Assembly (NCBI GenBank): GCA_900239685.1
Contig: OENT01000055.1
Location: forward strand, 124,001 to 188,000
DNA length: 64,000 nt
Reading direction: 5' to 3'
Origin: Rotaria macrura
Taxonomy: Eukaryota; Rotifera; Eurotatoria; Philodinida; Philodinidae
Part shown: positions 36,290 through 53,094 of the stretch, one piece after another
How positions within the stretch are numbered: position 1 is the stretch's first letter
Layout of the letters: every line of letters starts with the position of its first letter
Position numbers and translations under genes: made by a program
The notes under the pieces: model-generated
Told to the model about the DNA's origin: nothing
Seen by the model: only the letters and a program-made list of their open reading frames with translations
Database searches by the model: none

Positions 36290-39200
36290 TTAAGATTTTC
36301 GTATTCTTTTCACATTAGTACAACCAACACGAAGCGGTGGTAGATTTTGTCTTTTACGATTCTCATTTACAAGTGTACTGGGTTCATTAGATGACGATGA
36401 TGATCGTGCGGGTAATGCTGGTCGTTGTTGATTTAATGAAGATGATTTTTGATTTCGATGTTGAGGGAATGTTGGCATTAAATCATTTTCACAAGGTAAT
36501 GGTGCTTCTTTAAAGTATGAACTACGTAAACAATCTTCAGCGGTTGCTCTAAAGAAAAACCATTCATAAGTACAAACTCATAGAATGTAATGACTTATGG
36601 TATATCGATTTTACAAAAAAACACATATGAAAAAATTCTTTGATGTGAACATTCACGAATTAAAATAAAACTAGGAAAACGCGAACGGTAACTGATTTCG
36701 TTGTTTTAAACAAAACACATACTAATTGATTTTGATTGGCAATGGTATTACTGATAGAATTCCATGAGACAGAGAAAAAAATGTTGTATAACTATTAAGA
36801 TGTCAACGTAAATAAATTGTTCAGATTTAGCTAAGTCGACTAAAACTCATAAACAAAAGACGATCAACATCGAATGATGAACATTGATCTACGTGTCATA
36901 CACAAGCAGTCTGATAAGTGTTATTTTCTTGGATGTCTACTTCTAGTTTCAATGACGTTTTGTCTATGATCAAATCATAGTTCTTAGAAAGACTCAGTTT
37001 GCTACTTATGGGTGCAACAAATTTTGAATGGATTTGGGATTTGTCATCAAATCTCGGAGATTTCGACTTGGATTTGGTTTCTGGATTTGGGATATGGTTA
37101 GAACTGAGTTCCTAGCTGTGGATTTCGTCTATATTTGGATCACAGAATTGTTTATATTACTTTTTCCAGCATAGATTTGGGATTCGGGATTGATGATACG
37201 TTTGGGATTTGGGATTTGTTTCCGATCAAACATCAGTCAAATTTTGTAGTCGTGCTACATTGAAACTAAAACTCAATTCCAAACCCAAATCCTAACCATA
37301 ATGATACAGGCCAAATCCCAAATCCAAATCTAACACACAAACCCAAATCTGTACCAAATCTAAACAGTTTTATATGAACCTTTAAGAATTGATAGTCTTC
37401 TCTCCCTTCTGAGACTTTACATTGCAAATTCTCATCAGATTTGGAAAATTTAAGACCAAACCCAAATCCAAATCTCAGTCGAGAACAAATCCAAATCTAT
37501 TAGCCCCAAATCGCAAGGCTTTGGATTTGTTGCACCCTTATTGCTGCTGTAATATGACTTAGGATTTCAGCTATTTTCTAGAGGCAATAAGTCTTCCGAA
37601 AAAAATGATATTGGAAAATTTTAATCAGAAAATTTTAACAACAAAAGTCATTGACAACAATAGACTGATGGAAAAGTCTCCATGTATATTTTTATTGAAC
37701 TAAGACTGAATTAAGATGTTATCATTGGCCAATTGTAAATTGGCGACGTGAAAGATACATTTTTATAGTTACGGAATCGGATTGCAGAGGCAAGTAAGAT
37801 AAATTGTTGAAATCTGTTACAATTAAACTAGTCTGATAAGAGAAGCTTTCTACTAAGTGAAGCAGTAGAATGATATTTTAAACTCAGTTTTCTGTCGATA
37901 GATCACAACGTCATTTTAAATACGACAGTATCTTGACGGTGATGAATTATAAGCTTGAACTCTTCTCAAATATTCATAGTTAATTCGAACTCATGCAATT
38001 TAAATTAGATCGGAGCCAATACGGATACGAGTCGATTGTTGATAGTGAATTGTAGTGAATCTTTACCCTCGTCTTTACGGTAAAAAAGTCAATGATTTTA
38101 CTAAGTTTCTCACCGTTTACTTGGATCATACATAAACATAAAATTAATGAGACGTAAACCAGCATTTGATAACCATGAGAATGTTTGTTTAACGTTATTG
38201 TATGGCTGTTGACGTAACGAAAAATTCTTCAATGAAGGTAAGTCATGTAAACCTGGCCAAATCTTTTCTGTCGGTGTACCGAACATATCAATAATCAAAT
38301 CGATCTGTTGAATTTCGGAACGACCTGGTAGCAATGGTCGATGGCGCAATAATTCACCAAGAACACAACCGGCTGACCATATATCAATTGCTGTAGTTTG
38401 ATATTTAGAACCTAGAAAATTTTTTAAAAATCGATCTTACTTTCGTCCAGTAAGAATCTAAGAATTTGTTCATACCAAAAAGAAGTTCAGGTGCTCGATA
38501 CCATAAAGTAACAACTGTAGGTGTCATCGTACCATTTGGTAATGTAAATTGTCTTGCTAAACCAAAATCAGCAATTTTCAAACAACCATTATCAGTTAAT
38601 AATAAATTTGACACTTTTATATCTCGATGTACAATAAAGCGTTTATGTATATAATTCAAACCGCGAAACAATTGTAATCCAATACACTTCACTTGCGCTT
38701 CTGTAAATGGCTGCGACATATGATCAAGTAATGATGCAAGATCTTGTTCACAATAGGTCATAACAAGAAAGATCGAACGTAACGATTTACCAACAGCTAT
38801 TTCGCGGAGTTCAACAATATTTTCATGACGTAAATTGAGTAAGAGATTTATTTCACGCATTGAACTTATCGGCAAACCCCATTGCTCATTTTCCATACGA
38901 ACTTTTTTCAAGGCAACTATTTCTTGACTAATCTTATCTCGGCCACGATAAACTACACCGTATGTACCCTTGCCGATGCAATTTAATTTTTCGAATTCCG
39001 ACACCGGCCTAAATAGAATTCTGAAAATTTATCGTTGTTTCTTTTTCGAAAATCAGAACTTGATCAATCAATTAATGGAAAGTAAACGATGATTTAAAAA
39101 TACTGCGTACCACCAACTAGAATGTCACTTTCTTTCCGAGTATGAGCTGAGAAATATTTCACATTGTTTCTTTCTGCATTTTTCTCTTTCAAAAATTGTC

Positions 39201-40171
39201 AATCAAAGCTATCAGCTGAATACATATGACGTACAAAGTTTCCTCGATGTGACAACTTGATTTTTAGAAAAAACGACTTCTTTTCCCATACTTAAGTAAA
39301 CGTAAAAGAAGTATTTCATTGGGTTATGGGGGTGGGTGTAGCTAAATAATTTTGCCCGTCTTACAATATAAAACATTTCATAAAAGCAGTGCGTATGTCG
39401 TTAAAATACTCCTTAATTGATTCTCATAGCTTCCAAAGATTTCCATGATACTTTCGAATATGTAATCTGAGATTCTGCGAAACTCATATGTTTATTGTTG
39501 AGACTTGAATTAACGGCAGAAAAAAAGCAGTTGTGACTTCTTCGTGATTCTTTCATCTCACATATTAGTCTTGATGATCTATCGAAAAATTTTTTCGAAT
39601 TGCATAAATTATTGAAAACAATATATGAACTTTCCTATAGTATACAATTCATTCTAGCTGTGAAAAAGGGAGTGACTGTTCACACGAGTCAGCAGCCATC
39701 CTTAAGTATAGTACAAAGAATCGTTCCAGATTCTTACCGTGCATTAAAAGTTTAGGGTTTTTCGAATCTCTTTTCTCATTCATCGGCTAGAGTAGATTTT
39801 CTGTTCGAACTGTACAAAAAGGTTAGTGTATAGTTCTGCACTATTGTTTGTCTATCGTTCGCCTTCAATTGAATCTCTACTATATTAATTTTTACATAGA
39901 AGCTAAGACAAATCAAGGTAACTTCTATAGTTTTGAAATATTTTATCTATCGATCATTTCTCTTAAGATTAAATAAATATTCTACGGCACTTAATAGTTT
40001 ACATGTAAATCTCACATACTACTAATAAATCTCTTACCGACATGTACCAAAAAGACAAGAGTCAGGAATTGTTATAGGCTGATCGGTAAGCATTGAATAA
40101 ATGGTTGTTTTGTTCTCTTCATTATTATTATTATTATTAGTGTTACTATTATTTGTCCCCAGCGAAGACAT
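36290..40171 (-). CDS. CDK10: Cyclin-dependent kinase 10
   Basis: Four exons in phase: 40171-40038, 39008-38476, 38411-38114, 36548-36290 (407 aa; human about 360). Kinase motifs: GKGTYGVV at 58-65, VALKK with the ATP-binding Lys at 79, PISSMRE at 91-97 (human PISSLRE, the old name of CDK10), HRD at 172-174, DFG at 192-194, TLWYRAPE after 211. The C-terminus matches human closely: [18 protein letters not shown], then [13 protein letters not shown]10 pairs with cyclin M and phosphorylates ETS2 and other targets. The N-terminus has an Asn-rich run and ends [12 protein letters not shown], matching human TVPPEHRLGRCR. The ATG at 40171 follows AAATCTACAG behind a possible acceptor. Intron 3 (1.57 kb) holds a hAT-like MITE. 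It heads a close pair with the TMEM177-like gene. Confidence 0.94.
37007..37540. mobile_element. hAT-like non-autonomous element, copy 2, in a CDK10 intron
   Basis: A 534-bp copy of the element at 28781-29320, same orientation. Ends: left TATGGGTGCAACAAATT, right (reverse complement) TAAGGGTGCAACAAATCC. Flanks TTGCTACT (36999-37006) and TTGCTGCT (37541-37548) agree at 7 of 8 positions, an 8-bp target-site duplication. It lies inside CDK10 intron 3 and leaves the splice sites untouched. No transposase. Confidence 0.82.
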
Positions 40172-41253
40172 CTGTAGATTTCTAAAGAAGTAAAAATTTG
40201 TTACATCTTTTTTTATCAATTATCATCAGTTTCAATCGACTGAATGAGTCCATGAATTTAAGAAAACAGCATAAATTTTTCCGTTGGTCAGTCGTAAAAA
40301 CTGAAGCCAACATTCGCAATGGGTCGGTTTTTTATTCCGAAAATGCATCCACCACACATACAGGTATATCTGTCTAATTCTACATAGATACGCTTTTTTT
40401 CTCAGACCGACTCGAACAGATAGAAAAAAAGTTATACATATAGATAAAGTTAGCACGAGAAGAAGAAAAAAGAGCAACAAAATGTTTTTTTTCTTTTTTA
40501 GTTTTCAGAGTAGAATAGAGTTCGCGATCATGTGAGAAAGAGCCAAACAAGCAACAATGAACGAAAAGAAAGAGTGAGAGACAAAAAAATGAACACACAC
40601 GCACACTTATAGAAAAAAATAGAAAAAGAAAAAAGATAGGCATATGAATGCCGATATATATATGTACATTAGAGAGAAATGAAGGAACAAGTCGAACTGT
40701 AGAGAAAACTTGAACCAATATGTATGTATGTATATATTGCACACAGGGTCGAGTAGAAAAGAATCAAACATATGAAATAGAAGGATCAGGGAGTAATGGA
40801 ATAGGATGTATCCATCTTCGTAGGTTCACTGAAAAAGCACTAAAATATAGGAAACAAGAGTTGATGAAGAAATAAAGACGCACAAGCAAACAGACATTAC
40901 TGATATTTTTTAGACGTGTTTACAAATAAAGGTCTTTTCTAATCTTTTTTTTGGTGAATTTTTTCGATTTTTTGTTTTTTTTTTGTTATTTATAAGAATA
41001 GATCAAGAACTTTTTTTGACGTATAGAGAAGAAGAAGGAGAAAAACTGAATAAGAAGAAAGAAAGACATGAGTGTTTCGCGTTGCTGAGCCGAAAATGAA
41101 GATGAATAAGCAATAGATATGTATGTGAGAAGGTGAGAGAGAAAAAATAAATAGAAGTCATAGGGAAACGATAGCATCAACAAAAGATATTTGACTGGGT
41201 TATATCATCACCATCATTTATATCTTTACAGTTCTTTTTCGACACCGTTTTAT
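40172..41253. other. CDK10 upstream region, purine-rich on the plus strand
   Basis: Between the CDK10 start and the TENT4 stop. The stretch 40480-41180 is A/G-rich on the plus strand with many GAAA and AGAGA runs, giving long false frames on the minus strand. It should contain the CDK10 promoter and leader. A possible 5'-UTR acceptor (CTTCTTTAG) lies 10 bp before the CDK10 ATG. Confidence 0.45.
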
Positions 41254-46273
<5,020 letters not shown>

Positions 46274-48051
46274 CGTTGTCTTTTGTAAGACTTTTTTGTT
46301 TTTATTTTTCTATGTCGATCGATGACTTGTCACTAAAATATTTAGCTTAAATAAATTAGCAAAAAAGAATCGTGAATGTTTGCTAAAGATGTATACCAAT
46401 TCGTTAAATGATTCGTTTTCGAATGGAAATGCTAGAAATATACAGAAAGAAAAAAAACAGTTAGATCGAGGGTTCAAATAAGTATAAACGAAAAAGAAGT
46501 GAACGCTATACTCGAATATCATGAATTCTTCGTGAATTATGTGTCTTCGAAAATGACATACGAATAAGAGAGGAAAAGGCAGAAGAAACAGAAAGCGAGA
46601 TATCCCCTGAAAGGATTATTTGTAGACATAATAACAAGTTGACTGATAATAAATTGCAAACAACCACAAACACATATAAAGAAAAGATTTTTCTAGAGAA
46701 GAGTAACAACACGTGTGTTCGGTTTGGTTATAGATGTATAGTGGTTAAGTTGGATAGATGATTGGTTCGAATACGACCAATCAATAGCAATGTATGAATA
46801 ACAATAACAATAAATACGATAAATCAGCAATAAGTAAGCAAGCATCATAGACATGGTTCAGAATGCTTTTCGTTTATGTACAAATAAGTATTCTTATTTC
46901 ATTTATGATGACACTATGTGTAAATAAAAGAGCAAGGTTTCATATTCGAAAAAAAAATCTTCTTTTTAATTCTATTCGAAAACCAGAATGAAAAATAGGC
47001 ACACATATGTTAAAAAAAAGATTCGAAATTTCTTGAACTGCATCTCTCATGGTTTGACCGGAGGAGTAAAAAATTAGTCATGTCGTAACCAATCAACACA
47101 TCATAATGATTCATTTATCACTTAATTGATAGTCCATTCGTTCAAAGATGTGTACACATCACATGCTGAACTACAGTCCGTGTTTCCAAAGAAAATTAAG
47201 AATAAAATGTACTCGTACACTGCTGAGCTAAGCAGAGTGTACATTTACTCTCTGTTTTGACAGCGAATTGTCAAAGAGTATCGAAAGAACAAAAATTTTT
47301 TAATCGGAAAAATATAATGGAATTTTCAAACTTTTTTCTTCAAAACGGAATTCCCAGGTGAAAAAATCAGATATAAGATCCGACTGGATCTTATTGTATC
47401 CGATCAGTCGACAAAGTCCGATGTGATTCCGGGTTTTGGAATTAGCATAGATTTTCGATCCGTGTCGAATAGGATCTGACAAAAATCTTAACATGTACCA
47501 TGCAAAAGTTATATTCTTCTATTGCATATTATTGAAGCCACATTAGTATCTTACTGAGAAGTTGTTTAAAATGTTGTCGTTGAAATCTTAGCCTTTCATC
47601 GGAGAGTTTCCATGAAAGCTGCAATATTCTGTGATTACTCAGGTTACTGATCCTCTCTCGGATCCTATTGTATTCATGAAATGTGAACTGGCCCCAGAAG
47701 ATACTTGCTAGAATCCATACTTTCGGATTTCGGCTCATAGAAATCGCAGACTTTCGATACTAGAGATTTGACTATAGGTGCGTAACCAGGAACCGGTCGA
47801 CTGTCCTATGAGATCTTGATGAAACCCAATAGGATCTGGTAAAGCCCTGTTGTGGGAATCAATCTCATGGGATGTCAGTCGGACTGATTCAAAACCTCTG
47901 CTCATTTTCGGTCATATTCTTGTCCAGGTAGTAAACCAGTAATTCTTCAGTACTTACGATGGAAAATAGTGCAATAGAGAAAATAATTACAATTAACCAC
48001 TGCTCATGAAAATAACCGAAACTGACCCGTGGTGTTGGATCTGGTTCGAAC

Positions 48052-48465
48052 AAGGAATGCAACGGTGACGATGAATCACCCTTCTACCGGTAACCCAATT
48101 CACCTGTAATCGGCCCAACAGGTAATCGTTCCAACCGATAATATCGGTTTATATAAGCTAATACCCATGTTATACCGGTTTACACAAGGGATGTAACGAT
48201 AAAAATACCGTTCGTTATCCTAACCGTCCTACCTCCTTTGAAGAACGTTGTTTGGTTTATACCGGCACGATCAGGTGAATATCGGCTAGTAGCATAGTAT
48301 GCGGCTTAGAACTGGTTACTGATATGAACCGGTGATATGTAATTCACTATCATCCTTGCATCCCTAGTTTATACTGGCTTATAAGGGTAAGCGGTTACTA
48401 GTTGGAATGGTTCCTGCTTGTACCGGTTACTGGTTTTGGCAGCTATCGTCACGGTTGTATCCCTA
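48052..48465. mobile_element. Outer hAT-like MITE with perfect 8-bp duplication
   Basis: A 414-bp unit bounded by GTTCGAAC on both sides (48044-48051 and 48466-48473). The ends are inverted: left AAGGAATGCAACGGTGACGA, right (reverse complement) TAGGGATACAACCGTGACGA. The interior is rich in ACCGGT/CGGTTA motifs. The 181-bp inner element at 48186-48366 interrupts it. Superfamily inferred from the 8-bp duplication and the A-G-G-G-x-T-x-CAAC end. No coding sequence. Confidence 0.78.
48186..48366. mobile_element. Inner hAT-like MITE nested in the 48052-48465 element
   Basis: A 181-bp unit flanked by GTTTACAC (48178-48185) and GTTTATAC (48367-48374), 7 of 8 identical. Inverted ends: left AAGGGATGTAACGATAA, right (reverse complement) TAGGGATGCAAGGATGA. 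It interrupts the outer element, so it inserted later. Confidence 0.72.
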
Positions 48466-50900
48466 GTTCGAACGACATGACGCTTTATCATGATATGCAG
48501 TGCTCACATCAAGACGAAAGAATGAAAAAAGACGAGTTCAAACCAACAATGAACACGTGCTAGTTTAAAGTTACTTTAAAATTTCAATTAAAGGAAAAGC
48601 GTCAATTTTATTTGGTATCATCATCATCATTGTCATACATGTTTGCATGATCAAATTAGAATCATAACGAATCTAGACAGCTTTCTCACTCATGCTTATA
48701 ACAGTTCAGACGCTACACTGGATTAAAGTTCTTAATTTGTAGAAGAGCAGAAAATTTCTTTTCTATTACACATGAAAAATGATACGATTACATTAGTCGA
48801 ACAAGAATAATCCACATAGGCACGATCATGATACAATACAGTGCACTAATGATTCCGGATTTTTTCACAGTTATCAGCATAAGCACTACCCCATTAATGA
48901 TAGCATACGTCAAGAAATGCGAAGTTTAGTCCAATACAAGCGTAGAAAAACATGTGTGAATCAAAGTATAAAGAGGCGGAAATTGCACATTCTTAATCCT
49001 TTACCCTCGAATGTTCATCCCTTTCGACAGTGGATGAATTGCTATAGAAAAATAACGCAACACACGATCAAATAGAAAATTGTTGTTTGTTTAAAGAGAA
49101 TTTAACAAGTTATCGATTGCTTAAAAAGATTATTTTACATGCTTCTTCCTCTTTGATATAATTAAATTTGGAGATTGGAAATATTTCTAAAACAATGTGT
49201 TTTTTTGCTGTTTATAGCTTTTTACTTCGACAGACTTTTATTTTATTTCATGTGCTACTGGAAAACTATGAATTAAGATGTCCTGTTTTTAATGATACGG
49301 ATGGGAAGTTTTTTTACTCACAAAGGCGAATGGCTAATGACCAAAATCCAAAACCGTATTTTTTGCTGGGCTTTACACTGGTTTTTTCGGACCTCTTTGC
49401 TTTTGTTCACTATGTGACCGTGTTCTGTTTTGAAAAGAAGTGAAAGTTAATGGAGACGATATATTTAGACCAGGGCTTAAACTTACTGCAGAAGTTTTGA
49501 AAAAAAAGTTTTTAATTAATTACTTGATTAGCTATTTTTAATGAATTTAAAACAGTTGAATTTCAAGTATTGTGCAATTATACGGAGAGTACCTTAGTTC
49601 TATTTCAGTAGTCAACTTTCAGAAAACATCAGAAAAAGTTCCTCGGTGATAAAGGGTACAGTATAAAGTCATGATACGATTCTCACCAGTCTTTTTTGCG
49701 TGAATTCAAGGTTATATTAAACAAATTGAGAATGATCAGTTACGATTGAAGTCAAAAATAACACAAGCATACGTTCTAAGGCAATCAAGCATGTATTCTT
49801 CGTTTTTGGTATACATCATCAGTTCTCATGAGGTACTTTAGTAATATGGTAAAACTCGCAGATAAGTATGAAACGATAGTATGGACTTATAGATTAATAT
49901 GCATGAAACAAACGAATTCTTTGCACACCCAGAAAGAATCACGAAGACAATCAATTCTCATCGAGTTTAAAAGAAATCTAGATCGAGTTGTGTAGGAGTT
50001 TCTCTGAAATCGACTTAATCATGTCGGAATTTGGATCGCTAGTGTTAGAATTCTACTTTTTACCACCGTCGAAATCTGGCTGAATGCAACACAGAATTCG
50101 GACCGAGGTGTAGTTTGGGCACCGGGCGCTAATTCGTACGTAAAGAATTGCATAAGATTCACCTACCAGATTCGAGAGTGGGTCCGTGACGCAAAACCCT
50201 ATTGGATATCGTCTATGGGACCAATTCCAACGGACTCGTTATCGGATTAATACATTTTAAGACATGTTGACGTTGAATATTTTTGTTAAAGAGAATTTTT
50301 CTAGATTAACTTGCCTACATGTTATTTGAACCCTATCCAAATTGTTGAAAATGATCATTCGTTTAGGAAGTCATTGAAATTTTTGAATCCAATGGTATTC
50401 TTTCCATTTCTTGATGCATCCTTAAAAAAAGTGCCCATGTATTGATAATCGTCTCATGGAATTTAATGAAAGTTTGTTAAAGATGTAATGGAATTTTCCA
50501 CCGATCATAATTAGTTTAGGCTGCAGATGAAGAACTGTAGACGTGGATGTAATGCATGATCAAAAGACTTAAAAATTAGTTGAACGGAGGTTTTAGTGCT
50601 ACAGAGTCGAGTACACAAATTCAATGCCTATGAGTACGAAATAATCATTTAATTGTTATGGATTAGTTCAAGCCAATATGAGCAAGAAGAGAAAACAGCT
50701 CATGAAAGCTTGACTTATTTTGGAATGAATTAGTGATGAGAGACTTTCAAAAGAAGAACGTCAATACAAGACTATTATTACTCACAAATAAATTTTAATT
50801 AAGAAAAAACGAGAAAGTTTTAGACTTTTATAAAATGAGTAAAAATTCTTTTTGTTAAAATTTTATTTTGCACTAAACGTAGACAGAACAACAGTAGAGA

Positions 50901-52757
50901 CTAGCGAGCACGAAAATGTGGTCTTGAATTCATGACATCGTCTTCAACTTTTTTAAAAGCCCATTGATGCTCAACGACTAGTAAACCTTCACGTTCAGCT
51001 TTGAATGCTTTCGATGAATCTTGTGGCATCGATACAGCGGCCATATTCATTTGATCTTGCATCATTTTCGTTTGATCAGCAGCATTGTTTTCTCCAAGAA
51101 GTAAATTATTGATACCACGCTGACCAAATATATTAATAGCATACCAAGAAACAGATGATAACCTAATTAAAGAAAAAAATAGGTCTCATTTTCATATGAA
51201 TTCAAAATCATGTAACTTACCAACTAGCATCAAGCGTTGCCAATTCTACGCCCCGTTGCAACATAGGTTTAAAACGATACGTTAATGGAAAAGGTACTTT
51301 AGCTAAATGGAAAAAAATATCAGAGAAAAGAACATGTCTATCCAAAGTGATTCTAGCTCGAATCTTTTTTTTTATCAAGATGTTATATGATGATGATCAT
51401 TCTTGTATAAGACTACGCATATTTTATTATATAGCAATTTATTTTAACTACAATCATCGATCGTAGAGGAAAGATCTAACAATCAAGTTCAAATGATGAC
51501 CAAATGATAAACAATCGTTTATAAGTAGTCGCAAGAAACTTTGCTAAAAATTGATAACCACTGAAATCAGAAATCCATTGAGTTTTACGGAAAGAAACTA
51601 ATGAAAAGTGTTTTCTAATATGCAAAAGATTTAAAAAATATTAAACAGAGTTTTCGTGTATTGCACAGAGTCAGTAAAGTTTTTATTTCAACTGAACAGA
51701 GGTTAACTTGACGAATCTTCATATGTTCACGTGGCTAAACGCGACTACATCTAAGAACTAGAAGTAAATAGTTGCACCATTGATTACACTGGTGGAGATG
51801 AAAGAATTAAGAATTGCAGTACTATTCCGATGATCGAAATCTCGTTGTAACTGACATATACGTTGTTTTTCTGAAATCCCACACATACAGATATCCGGAT
51901 ATCAAGAAAATGCAATTCCCTCATTGTTAGGGACGAAATCAAATATCTGTTGATAACATTAGTTTTGTGTATATTTCTTAAGGTACGTACTGCAAAGAAA
52001 GCCACTAAATGCCCAATTGATAACACCACCAATGACAATCATAGGTACCATATTTGATATATTATTTTTAAGCATCTCAGTCATCATCGTTGGATCTGAA
52101 ATGGTTAACTTCTCAAGATTAATCTGATTTTGTTTTCGTTTTTTTTCTCTGTACCTGTTATTGGATTTCGAATAGGTTGTTGTCTGCTTTGTTGAGTAGT
52201 AAGGTAACCATTTTCTTCGTTAACAAAAAAGTGTTTTCGCATAGCAAAACCCTATTGAGAAAAAAAAAGAAACATGTTAACAATTAAAGCACGAAAATAT
52301 TTTTTCAAACTGAAATCAAACCTCTTTTGGAATGTATTTGCCATTTTCACGTAAAATTCTTGTTCGAAGAAGTGCTTGACTATAATGCACAGAAACAACA
52401 TTACAAAATTCAGTTAACACAAAATTCATCTTGTCTAAAGGCGAGAAAACTCATTATGATGATCAACAGTTTCAAATGTCATTAGATAACTCGGAACATT
52501 GTTATTCAACTACAAAGTTCTTAGTTTTATTCAATTGTAGATTAACAATTTTAAGTGTTCTTATTACTGATGTACTGAGTGAGACAAGTTTTTACGAAAA
52601 TAAATCACCTATCGGCTAATTGCTGTTTATCAACTGGCTTTTCTCCAGCTGTTATAATTGAAATGTAATGTCGTAGCATGCCAACGAAAAATGTGATAAC
52701 CACGATAGGCATAAATACCCAAAATCGAATAGCTGAGTCAAGTAGTAATTCAACCAT
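50901..52757 (-). CDS. EMC3: ER membrane protein complex subunit 3
   Basis: Six exons in phase: 52757-52609, 52379-52322, 52251-52155, 52095-51991, 51302-51221, 51162-50901 (250 aa; human 261). EMC3 is the Oxa1/YidC-type insertase subunit of the ER membrane protein complex, which inserts tail-anchored and multi-pass proteins. Matches: [109 protein letters not shown]. Three membrane segments sit near 10-30, 115-140 and 170-190. Intron 4 is 688 bp; the others are short. It lies 337 bp downstream of CCDC97 on the same strand; a possible acceptor (AAATAG) sits 3 nt before the ATG. Confidence 0.94.
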
Positions 52758-53094
52758 GATATTCTATTTGATTTAATAGAAAATAAGCTATATCTGAAAT
52801 AAATAGAATGGAATTATTGTTTTGTTGATAATGATTGTGAAAGAATATTCATAGTAGCGATAGATATTCATCGATGCTCGATCTCAAGTTTTTCGGCTTT
52901 GTCACTCAATCAATTGATTTTTCGAATAAATTCATTTTCTTTTATTTTGATCACCATAAACTTCCGAGATCCAATCGATTATTCTCATAGATCTTGTCAA
53001 ATTATTTTTTTTCTCGAATATTTTCAAAATAATGACATGAATAATTTATGCACATTTGTACATCTTGCAGAAATAAAATAAACAATTAATTCTA
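52758..53094 (-). other. Gap between CCDC97 and EMC3
   Basis: 337 bp, AT-rich, containing AATAAA on the plus strand and T-rich runs. It should hold the CCDC97 3' end. It may also hold an EMC3 promoter, or be intercistronic sequence of a longer transcript. No exon seen. Confidence 0.4.

Larger units (their letters stand above)
46274..50900. other. Long non-coding stretch with MITEs
   Basis: About 4.6 kb between TENT4 and EMC3. It contains nested hAT-like elements (48052-48465) and GGATCT-rich sequence at about 47360-47490 and 47640-47860. A 91-codon frame at 49168-49443 has no family resemblance and is not called. Confidence 0.5.

Noticed and set aside
39318-39345. G-rich GGGGGTGGGTG stretch resembling telomeric repeats
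   Set aside because: A single short run, not tandem, inside CDK10 intron 1.
40380-40742. 120-codon minus-strand frame rich in Phe, Ser and Leu
   Set aside because: Arises from A/G-rich sequence read on the opposite strand; no domain.
46738-46790. tRNA-like GGTTCGAATAC with a possible A box just before it
   Set aside because: The A and B boxes are too close and no acceptor or anticodon stem pairs, so it is not a tRNA gene.
49168-49443. 91-codon plus-strand frame with hydrophobic stretches
   Set aside because: No recognisable family, weak start context, no neighbouring exons.
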